From positions 7,307,169-7,371,168 of the forward strand of contig CAIIXF020000010.1 of NCBI GenBank assembly GCA_903813345.2: a DNA stretch of 64,000 bases. The letters run 5' to 3'. This DNA is from Owenia fusiformis. Taxonomy: Eukaryota; Annelida; Polychaeta; Sabellida; Oweniidae. This document shows positions 55,301 through 64,000 of this stretch, piece after piece (position 1 is the first letter of the stretch; the number at the start of each line of letters is the position of its first letter). The notes beneath the pieces were generated by a model, which saw only the letters and a list, made by a program, of their open reading frames with translations, was not told the origin of the DNA and did not search any database. The translations under genes were made by a program, and so were the position numbers.

Positions 55301-58300
55301 TACACACCATTCTATCTTATGATATCATGTAAAGAACAAGGTCTTCTCCAGGCATGTACATGGTCAAAGGTCAAGTCAATATCAAACTGAATGTTGGATT
55401 GAATGTTAGATGCAAATGAGGAAATTTTAGGTCACTGTCAATGTTTAATGGCCATCATTTTCATTCAGGAAAAAAGGAAGGACTTGTTTGTTAATATTGA
55501 CTAAGAAGGTATGATATATTGAAAATAGATGATAACTTTGATGAATTTTTGAATTGCTATCTTTGATCTCTTGGCCTTGGATTAATGGAAATGACTTAGA
55601 GTGGTATTAGTATTGTCCCTTTGATAAAACAAGATTCTCCTTGACTAACATCACGTGTGGATGATTTTGAATTCAAGGTGGAATCATTTTTACCTTATTT
55701 GGAGTCCATGTTTGGGCTACTATTTGGTTTGCTAAGACAAGTTGAGGAGTGTGAAACCAAGGTAAGAATATATTATCTATAAAATTTATGACTATATTTG
55801 TGCAAAACTCTATTTATTCCTTTTATTTAGTATATGACTTTTTTGCCTTACAAACAGCATGGTCTCCATTGATAATATTCCCCACTTTTCAGATGCATGT
55901 TCTAAATGTGATGTCATTTGTAATAGAGAGAGTCGGTGTTGAGGTGAGGCCGCACTCCCATGCACTGATTCAGTATCTCCCCCTTCTCTGGCAGGAGTCT
56001 GAAGATCACAATATGTTGAGATGTGCCATTTTGACAACTCTTGTGCATTTAGTACAGGTAGGTTATACTCTACACATGAAAATTACATCAGGCCCCGTAC
56101 AAGCCTCAAGAATTATGAGTTATTACAGGCAAATTGGAGCACGATCCTCGTATGGAGTTGTTTTCAAGGCCCGTACAAGTTGTACAATGCTCGTAATTGT
56201 TGTTTTTGAGGCCCGTATGAGTATGTACGAGGCTCGTAATTTTGAGGCCCATACGAGCTCGTACGCCCGTTATGAGACTATTTTACAGCACAAAAAATGT
56301 CATGCTTCAGGTATCTATCTGTCAAAACATGTTATGTATGTTTAACCACTTTAAACATTTTTCAAACATTCGATAACTATGATGTTTATCTACATCACAT
56401 TTCAACTTATTTCAATACCTCACGCAAATGTTTTTATATGCATTTACTTCACTTGTAGAGAAATATGGTGTCTCCTATTGGTAACCCTCCTGTTTATTTT
56501 GTTTATGCGTATACTTTGAAATTATCGAAGACATAATAATTCATAATTAGATATAATTAAAATGTAATTTCTCAAGTATGCTTTTTTTATTTCATCGATC
56601 TAAAAGTGTTCATCAAAATAGATGAACAATTACGAGCCTCGTTCAAGCCCCATACGGGCAAGTACAGTGCTCGAAAATTACGGCCTTGTTACGGGCATCG
56701 CACAGGCAAGTACAAGGTTAAAATTACGAGGTATTATGGGCCTCGTTACAGGCACCGTACGAGCAAGTACGGGGATCGAAAATTGTGATTTATTACGGGG
56801 CTCGTTACGGGCACCGTACGGTGAAGTACAGGGTCGAAAATTGCGAGCTATTATGGGCCTTGTAATAACAAGCTCTTACAACTCGAAAATTACAAGCAAT
56901 TACGAGACTTGTAACGAGGCCTGTACGAGGTTGTACAGGGCCCGTTAACTCAAGGAGCTCTGTAAAGGCTTGCACGGGGTCTTATGTAATTTGCCTGTGT
57001 AGTGCATTTAATACAGCTGGTAGGTTGTTTTATACAAGTAAGTTATTCTCTTGCATTTTGAGAACAGGTTGTTTATACACTAGTGCATTAAACTAATGTT
57101 CTACTATTGATGAGAACATTCAAGTTACTCTCTATTGGGCAACATAACAATAAAAGAACATAAATAAAAGTACATGTAAGCATTTGATGATACTCAAAGA
57201 TAATGGGCACTTCATCTCATAATATTTCATTTTATTCAAGTCTTGTTAATATCCGCTTCATGTGATCCAAAAATAAATTGTTACATTAATACAATTCGTT
57301 CAATGACATTACGTTCAATGACATGTTGACATAGTGGATAAAATGGCTGAAAATAACATTTTCCTGACATGATTGCCTGGTCTAAAACTTCTCTGGTAAA
57401 TCTATTTTCGAAGCGAGGAAGTCAAAACGTTCATGACAGAAATCATATAAATCAATTGAAGATCATTTAGAAGCATTTAAAATTGAATTGAATGGCAGAA
57501 ATTGAAAAAAGAAAATCGCTTATGAGTGGATGTTAGAGATCATACTTCCAGTTTTATATCTTGGTTTTGTCGATCATTAAAATATTTCATTTATTTGCCT
57601 GATATCTTCTTAGATGTGGTATGTATATTCAGTTGATTATTGAATTAAAAGATAGGTTGTCCAGTCTGAGTATTGAATGTCATTTGGTCTTGTCCTGGGT
57701 TATCCCCCAAGACTATAGTCCTGGACCGAGCGCAATCTTTTGCCTGTACGATTACAACTTGGGAGAATTATTTACGCCCCTTACACTTAAGATACCTCTT
57801 TCAATAGATTACTGGGTATTTTAGCATTCTTTTCGTGTACTTGAATCCACAATTGTCTGAGTATATTGGCAGAACAGGAACATTTTTCTTTTTCATCGAG
57901 AGAGATTCCATCACTTTTCAAGATGGCGGTTGGATTTAAAATGGGATTCCCCATTTTGACTGGCCTGGAAGTAGCAATAAATGGAGGAATTTGACGGTTG
58001 AAATAAGTTAAATATTACACACAAATATTGCGATCAAAAACGAAAATTTCTTTGTTCTGCCGATAAACCCAGACAATTGTTGATTCAATTACACGAAAAA
58101 ATGCTAAAATACCAATGAATCTATTGAAGTAGGTATCTTAAGTGTAAGAAGCGTAGAAATTTCTCCCATGTTGTAATCGTACAGGCATTCTCAGGACTAT
58201 AGTCCTGGCACGGGATAAGTCCTGGGATGTAATTAAACTGCTTCAATATCTTAGAATTCCTTAAATGGACATGTATGAGTATTCACCTTTAACTTATTTT

Positions 58301-61300
58301 TGATTCCAGGGTTTAGGAACCTTAAGTGTTTCAATGTACAACTTTCTGCTACCTGTGATACGACTGAGCACTGACGTCCATGCTCCTCCACATGTATACC
58401 TATTGGAGGATGGCTTGCTGTTATGGCTTGCTACTCTACATACATGTCCCACTATTACCATGGAGCTGTTGCAACTGTATACAAACATGCCAGAATTATT
58501 AGGTAGGGACTCATCAGCATCGCGTCTGTTCCAGTCAAGTTAATCAAAATGCACAATGTAGATTTTCACTAATTTGATCTTAATCCAATCATGCCAATAC
58601 ATGTGTTTTTAGAGCGGGGAGCAACCATACTTTGGCCATAGCTTCCCAAAATCAAGAGATACAGTATGAGATATAGGGATGGGCAGTACGATGTAGATTT
58701 TTATATTAATTTTGTGAAGCTACAGCCCCTCATGGCTGCGATAGAGCAAATGTGACTAAGGCTTGAATGTAACTTTATGCATGTGTTTTTATAGAGCTGG
58801 GATCTGATACATTGAGGGTGTGTTTAAAGGTGATAGAGGCCTACCTGCTCTTGGCCCCTAATGAGTTCATCAAAATGTACAACAATAGTCTGCTGAACTC
58901 TCTAGTCAATATGTTACCAGAAATGAGATCTGAAGGACAAGTCATGGTGTTAAAGGTATGTACAGATACAGGGTGTCCCAAAAGTTCATGTACTCTGATG
59001 TCAGTCATGTTTTGTACACTGAACCTACAGCCCTCTAATTTTCCCCCATGTATTTTTCTCAAGGCAATAGTTTAATTAGATACATATTAAATTAGGGTGG
59101 GACACAGCCCTTTGAATATTTTAGTATTGAACTTAATGTATTACAGTTCAAGTGTTATCAACCTTACCCTCTATTTGTTGGTTCAAGGGTGGGTTGTGGG
59201 GGGGGGGTTCAGTTCTACTCTCATTTAAGAAAACAAGGTAACTGCGCGTGAGGGGCTCTCTTGTTCCTGACATCATAATCATGTGATCTCTGTTCGGGAT
59301 TGATCATTCTTACCAGTTTTGCTTACTTAACATATTTTATAGTACCAATTTCCCATTCCCCTTGGTAAATTGTTATATTTTCATGAATCCAGATATTGCA
59401 TATTAACTCTTCCAGATCCATTTCTGTAATAACCCATCTATTTGAAACATCTGGTTATATCGCACTGAATTTTATACCATGTACATGTTCAAAATAATGT
59501 CAAATGTGCTCATGTGTTATACCATCAGTCATATGTCAATGTAATGTCATTCCACATGTTTCAAATCTATTATGAATTGTAGTTATAAATCAAGCAATTT
59601 AGTTAGGGTGTCTACTAAACATATGTTCAGCAACGATGTTCTCTATGACCAATCATTTTGACAATTGATATTTGCCAACATTTTTCAATATTAAAACACA
59701 TGTTTTTTATTTGCTTTTCAGTTGGTTGAACTTGTTTTCAAATTGTTTCCATCTGAAGGTCCTCAGTTATTCAGTCCAATCCTACATGGTTGTTTAGAGG
59801 GCATGTTGGACGGTGAGGTATGTACTACTTGTAAACGTAAAAGTCAAAGGATGTTATTTCCCATAGTTCAGAGATTGCCACTGGCATGCAAGGATCTCCT
59901 TCAATGACCCACTTGATGAACTCAAATCATTGGCCTATAAATCATCTCCACATTTTCTAAACTTGCTTAAAGTTTGATTTGACATCTGTAATGTTACATT
60001 TTTGTAACCAATTGTAGTTAGTGACATTTTGTCATGGTAATGCCTGGTTTACAGATGTCATAGACCGTGTCATGGCAACTAGCTTTCTACCTTGAATTTC
60101 ATCTTGAGAATCCCAAGTATTCTTATCAACAATTGACAATTTTAAGCATGATTATATGTATTATTTTCAGGAAATCCCTATGGTGATGGCAATGCACATA
60201 TCCCTATTAGCCAGGACACTACTACAAAATTCAGAGTATTTCTGGAGTTTTCTAGAACAGTTCGCCAAGTCTTCCAATAATCAAGTATGTTATTAAAAAG
60301 AGTCAATGTATCAAATATGTGCAGTAAACCACAAGCTTGTAGTGTGATTGTTTAGGCTAGTATACAATTAACTAAATGCTTTAATCCAGTACAAATGGAA
60401 TTTCGTTAAGCTGCTAAACACTGAAAGCCACAAAAAATAGAAATTTTGGGATCATTTTTTGTCTTTTTTGACCCTATATATCAAAATATTTGGTTCTCAC
60501 AAATGATATTAGGATCACCAGTTTAACTAAGACAAGAGCGGGTCTAATCAAGTATTATACCGCTTTTTAGTCCAGAAATTGGACATAGATTCAAAAACAT
60601 GTAAAATGAATATGAGTGATTAGCTTTAGTATTTGAACTGAATTGATTGAGAATTTAATAATGATTTGATTTTATTTGTAATATGTAATATAGCACGCAT
60701 GAAATGAGCTGTCTGTATCTCAAGTTAATTGACTAACCACACCTGACCAATTTATTAATGTAATGCTATACTAAAGCCTACTTAGTTGCCATTTTCATTT
60801 GTTACTGCAAATTATTCAAAAGTGTCTGGATTACTAAGAGTTTTATTTTTTTCATGTCACCCTTGTTAAACATTTTCTGTTGCCTCGTTTCTTTTATTTT
60901 TATGTTCTTCAAAATTTTTCTGTACAATTTTTAAAAAAGGTTAATCCCGTTGTCAGTTCATCCAAAATATTTCATGTTAAACATACAATTAACCTGTTGG
61001 GACTAGAGATAATGAAATCCAAGTATCATAGTGCTATATTATTAGATTAAGTTAGGGACTCATTAGTACAGGTAGGTCCTACCCCAAGTCATCTAGTTTT
61101 ATTTCAGAGTAATGTGATATTAGAAAGCTACCTATCTGTCTGGGTGGAAAGATTAGACAACATAACTCAGTCTGGTAGAAGGAAGCTCAGTGGTCTAGCA
61201 GTTGCCTCATTATTGACTTTTGACTTGAGGTATGTTAAAATTTGCATGCATTTTTTGGACAGAGGAAAAAGCCACTGTCCATCTTTGTGATAACTCAATT

Positions 61301-63148
61301 ACTTATAGCCTTATTCTCTAATTATAGTAATATTTTATTAGAATATTCCCTATGGGTATGGAAGTTCTTCGAAGGTATAATGTGGTCATAACTTCACAAG
61401 TATTCTATCAATTTTCTTAAAATTGTGTATGTACCTTATTTATAGGTTAACAACAATGAGGATTCAAAATGGCTGCCACTTACATATATTATAGAAATAT
61501 CACTTTTTATGTTATAAATCCAAAAATATATTGATTTGCTAAATTGTACAGACAGCTAAGTGTATAATATCAGATAACAATAATGTCTAGAATGTACTTT
61601 CACCATGTGAGCCCAGTACCTATGGTACTATTTTTTTGCATTTAGATATATCCGCATTCTTGGCAACACAATTAATGAAAGGATAAACATTCTTTTTGAA
61701 GTGACTACCAAATAATATTTGCTACTTGGTGTCAAAAACTGTAACATATTTTCCTAATAATACAAAAAGTGCATTGTGATTTATTTCATGTTATTTGAGC
61801 AGATACATTATCAAACAATATCTTTGGTTGTTATGGATTTGTATCTGAATCTAAACATGTACTTCTCAAATTCCTGAAATAAATACTAAACCTCACGCCT
61901 ATTAGAGAGACAAGATGAACTCGCAAATTGAAAATCTAATCTCATTATTAGCTTACACAGTGAGCTATTGCAATCGCCCACTTTTACTTTTATGTTGTAC
62001 TTCGTGATTCTCTGTTATTCTTGAGTTCATGGTGGCTTTGAGAATGCCTCTGTACATTTATATGTACTTTTATACATGATGTGTTCAAGGATCTGTTAAT
62101 TGAGTTCTTTAAGCCTAGTTATGTCTCAGAGTTAACATAAATAACTCGTGAAATCAATGCAGGGAAGTTGGTGTTCCCATGGATTAAAACATTATTTTTT
62201 AACCCTTCAGTGCCCAGGTACCTGTTTTTAAGGAAAGAAATGAATTTGAAATTTACCAATAGTGACTTTGATATTAAATTAAGATGGAACAAGAAGCTTT
62301 ATTTTGAATACTACTAAAAATGACAATGATGATAAGAAAAACAAAATCAATTTCTCAAATAACCTTAATTTCAAATTTTGAATGTATGGTTCTAATCTCA
62401 AATCCTAATGAATGGTGAGAACTGAATTTTAAATATATTTTTTGAAAATTTTCAGGCCTGTTATTGATAAATTCCCAGATCTCATCAACATATGTGTAGA
62501 GGTCTTGCATGATGTTTGTAACAAACAAGAGGATGAGGAATATTCTGAGTAAGTACTGGAGTAGAAGATAAAAAGTAGTTACTCACCAGGAGGGATTTGA
62601 TATGGGAAATATCACAACGATGATATTAATATTCCTGAGGGAATGCCGTGACGAGGGAAATATCGATATCATCTGAGGAATATTACCCATATCATCCCAA
62701 CAGGTGCATAACGACCTTATATCATGGTCAAGAGCAATATCTTCCCAAAAACTTCTGTTGAATGAGAGAAAAAAAGGATTGAATCTTGGAATTTTAAAGT
62801 TGCATATTATTCCACTCCAAAGTACATTGAGAATTTAAGAGCAAGAAAAACATAATGCTAAAAAAATTAAAAGATTAGTTTAATCAAAAAATAAAAATAT
62901 TTGAAAAAAACCTTATAAAACAAATATGTATCATTTCATAGTGCTTTTATTTCTACTTTGAATATCTTTCTATTGGCTTACAGCCTTTTATACCACCCAA
63001 CCAAATATCTTTACATACATAATACAATGTGTCTGATGTATCTCACAATGGGAATCTCTATGGTTACAGTTGCCTGGTGATAGCAGATGATGTCCTAGAA
63101 CTCCCTGAAGATGCACTCGATACGGAACATGACAAAAGAAAACGTAAT
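46383..63148 (+). CDS. IPO11: Importin-11, 23 coding exons, C-terminal exon(s) beyond the window
   Basis: Karyopherin-beta family nuclear import receptor that binds RanGTP and carries cargo such as ubiquitin-conjugating enzymes into the nucleus. Exons: 46383-46520, 46868-46968, 48688-48760, 49110-49313, 49851-49992, 50343-50450, 51392-51465, 52311-52407, 53053-53145, 53376-53531, 53794-53834, 54229-54367, 54657-54762, 55014-55177, 55655-55761, 55893-56057, 58310-58502, 58795-58955, 59722-59817, 60171-60284, 61108-61229, 62456-62548, 63070-63148. They join in frame to 922 codons. Importin-beta N-terminal domain: AEQRLKQWETQPGFY, VRWLAVLYFKNGIDRYW. Then HEAT repeats: ARLDCPRHWPELMPTLLEAV, RRRVIWLIGQW, HNMLRCAILTTLVHLVQ, PPHVYLLEDG. 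The acidic, conserved DKRKRN end precedes a missing final ~50 residues. All phases agree. Confidence 0.97.
46615..46682 (+). pseudogene. tRNA-like relic (pseudo-tRNA or SINE head)
   Basis: A-box-like tagctcaatggtagagc (46627-46643) and B-box-like ggttttgattccc (46658-46670) have a tRNA-like order, but the spacing is too short for a full anticodon arm and variable loop and the acceptor stem does not pair well. Either a decayed tRNA gene or the head of a tRNA-derived SINE in IPO11 intron 1. Confidence 0.5.
46969..48687. other. IPO11 intron 2
   Basis: Holds a short run of near-repeats of aaaatgaatatgcattta (47530-47605) and a small MITE at 48206-48383. No further exon is needed or seen between residues ...RKTAPG and AIPETEKTSLR. 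Confidence 0.6.
48206..48383. mobile_element. Small MITE with ~32-bp inverted ends
   Basis: caggggtttcactagaa (from 48207) and its near complement tctaatgaaacccctga (to 48381) continue inward for about 30 bp (acaacagg and cctgttg). About 178 bp, no ORF. Confidence 0.65.
49387..49606. repeat. 57-bp tandem repeat, about 4 copies
   Basis: Copies of ggttcttgcctattggtttt start at 49387, 49444, 49501 and 49557 and run through ggatcatatacttaaacatt. High identity. In IPO11 intron 4. Confidence 0.92.
51611..51982. mobile_element. Second copy of the foldback MITE family of 15848-16228
   Basis: Shares the internal hairpin (gaggttttgtcactatgaca, ttgggaggct, tatttgggcaagaac) and the right end cttcgctaggtatgtaatac with 15848-16228, with scattered substitutions. 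The left ~55 bp including the left inverted end is missing, and about 35 bp are inserted near 51781-51825. In IPO11 intron 7. Confidence 0.85.
52440..52965 (-). repeat. Tandem ~158-bp units of the dispersed ggccatttt family
   Basis: Three units with gataactcaaataccagtgg, a tttatatgct(a/g)atgcct-like block and aaaatggc(t/a)gccatttt. The right edge, ttcgttgggatttgctactc then caaggagttgc, is the reverse complement of the left end of the 40740 copy. In IPO11 intron 8. Confidence 0.75.
55178..55654 (+). other. U12-type AT-AC intron of IPO11
   Basis: No GT-AG pair can join the exon ending ...ADTLKT to the exon coding VDDFEFKVESFLPYLES. The sequence has a U12 donor atatcctt at 55178-55185, a U12-like branch site tccttgac (55638-55645, branch A at 55644) and terminal ac at 55653-55654, 10 nt after the branch A. 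Splicing at these points gives TLKTCVDDFEF with no gap against the vertebrate TLKLTVDDFEF. This is the minor-spliceosome AT-AC class. Confidence 0.93.
56078..56998. mobile_element. Foldback element with internally repeated inverted arms
   Basis: Ends aaattacatcaggccccgta (56080-56099) and, inverted, gcacggggtcttatgtaatt (56972-56991) pair with a few mismatches. The right part has about six ~55-bp units with cgaaaattacgag and cgggcaccgtacgagcaagtac-like motifs; the left part has the same motifs inverted (aggcccgtacaag, gaggctcgtaatt). No transposase. It lies just after the IPO11 exon ending at 56057 and is flanked by an echo of that exon edge. Confidence 0.75.
57002..57037 (+). repeat. Echo of the IPO11 exon edge at 56043-56066
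   Basis: gtgcatttaatacag then ctggtaggtt closely repeats the last 15 nt of the exon ending at 56057 (gtgcatttagtacag) plus its donor gtaggtta. The two copies flank the foldback element, either a long target duplication or a separate exon-edge copy. Confidence 0.65.
57690..58228. mobile_element. Foldback MITE with ~140-bp inverted arms
   Basis: The left arm (57690-57835) contains gactatagtcctgg, gcctgtacgattacaactt and cacttaagatacct; the right arm (58090-58228) contains their complements in reverse order (aggtatcttaagtg, gttgtaatcgtacaggc, aggactatagtcctgg). Spacer ~255 bp without ORF. In IPO11 intron 16. Confidence 0.85.
62583..62722. mobile_element. Small inverted-repeat element
   Basis: gatatgggaaatatc (62599-62613) and attacccatatcatccc (62684-62700) are inverted, with a second pair aatattcctgag / ctgaggaatatt inside. 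About 140 bp, no ORF. In IPO11 intron 22. Confidence 0.5.
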
Positions 63149-63319
63149 GTAAGTATAAATCTAAAGATTGGTCATAAGGTTTTTGATAAGAGTGATCAAG
63201 TATGTTTTTCATTCTGAAATGAATAAGATAAACTGAAGAAATATTTGAATAACTTGGAATTAGGAATAATAAGATGTATCCATTCTTGTTGAAATATATT
63301 ATGAATGACCAATGGGGTA

Positions 63320-64000
63320 GTTACAATATTCTGGGCAATAACTAAAATACCGTTGGCCCGATTTTGTTCATATTTTGTACACATATACCCTATGGGGGTA
63401 GAAGTTCTGCTCGAAAGCCGATTTTCAAAATGGCCGCTCATTTCAAAATGGCGGCCATTTTAGTGCCGATTTTACAGTAATTTAGGTGTAATATGTAAAA
63501 CTGTAATAGCAATATGTTTTAAATGTAAAAAAATTATAAAGAACATTAATAATGCTACAAATGTAGATATTAAAGAAGCACATGGCAGCCATCTTGAAAA
63601 ATGGCGGCCTTTACTCGTCATTTTACGATTTTTGCTATAACTCAAAAAATAGTGAAGCGATTTTGTTCATATTTGGTATGTGAATACTATAAGCATTGCA
63701 CACTATCTAAAGAGACTTTTAGTAGAAGGCGGCCATTTTGAAAAATGGCCGCCATTTTAACATATTTTACTATAACTCGAAAAGTAGTGGAGCGATTTTG
63801 TTCATATTTGGTATATGAATACTATAAGCATGGCACACTGTCCTATGACACTTTTGGTAGAAGGTGGCCATTTTGAAAACAATTTTGAGAAATGGCCGCC
63901 ATTTTAACGTATTTTACTATAACTCGAAAAGTAGTGGAGCGATTTTGTTCATATTTGATATGTGAATACTTTAAGCATGGCACATTGTCTAATAAAACTT
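63320..64000 (-). repeat. Dispersed ggccatttt-rich repeat, inverted copy cut by the window end
   Basis: Reverse complement of 29000-30160: accgttggcccgattttgtt, aaatggcggccattttagtg, then units of ~150 bp with aaaagtagtggagcgatttt and catatttggtatgtgaatac. Three units are visible before the edge. It lies in the IPO11 intron after exon 63070-63148. Confidence 0.88.

Noticed and set aside
56606-56948. Overlapping plus-strand frames in the foldback element
   Set aside because: They follow the internal ~55-bp repeats and change frame between copies; no protein family resemblance.

Overview
The window is AT-rich animal DNA with long introns, GT-AG splice sites, a few minor splice classes and many transposon remnants. 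Both main proteins align along their whole length with their vertebrate counterparts, yet the repeats (an Ngaro-type tyrosine-recombinase retrotransposon, mariner, hAT and foldback MITEs, dispersed ggccatttt-rich repeats) and nested lineage-specific genes point to an invertebrate. A marine deuterostome or lophotrochozoan is my guess; the species cannot be fixed from this sequence.

Layout. (1) Positions 439-43828, minus strand: POLE, the catalytic subunit of DNA polymerase epsilon. Thirty-one coding exons (1306 complete codons) could be placed and joined in frame; the gene runs off the left edge. (2) POLE intron 16 (6764-16928) hosts two tandem plus-strand SLC46/PCFT-like transporter genes (8805-11353 and 12995-16612). 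(3) POLE intron 6 (23689-39259) hosts a LINE scrap, a 1.1-kb mariner with perfect 39-bp ends, a small plus-strand gene for a secreted PAN plus WSC protein (27256-31542), a dispersed repeat, and a 6.1-kb Ngaro-like element (32621-38727) whose split direct repeats follow the A1-ORFs-B1-A2-B2 order. (4) Positions 43829-46382: divergent control region with an E2F-like site on the POLE side and ZNF143/YY1-like sites on the IPO11 side. (5) Positions 46383-63148, plus strand: IPO11 (importin-11), 23 coding exons, 922 codons, lacking only about the last 50 residues, which lie beyond the right edge. One of its introns is a U12-type AT-AC intron and one POLE intron is GC-AG.

The most unusual signal is a set of partial exon copies in introns next to splice sites. 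POLE intron 11 holds nine tandem ~91-bp copies of the 3' splice site and first ~50 coding bases of exon 12, the exon with the ExoIII proofreading motif. Smaller exon-edge echoes of POLE exons 2, 8 and 10 and of one IPO11 exon lie in other introns.

POLE (genome replication) and IPO11 (nuclear import) are housekeeping genes sharing a head-to-head upstream region; the nested genes are probably regulated independently. All calls come from reading the sequence and from remembered family features; no database search was made.
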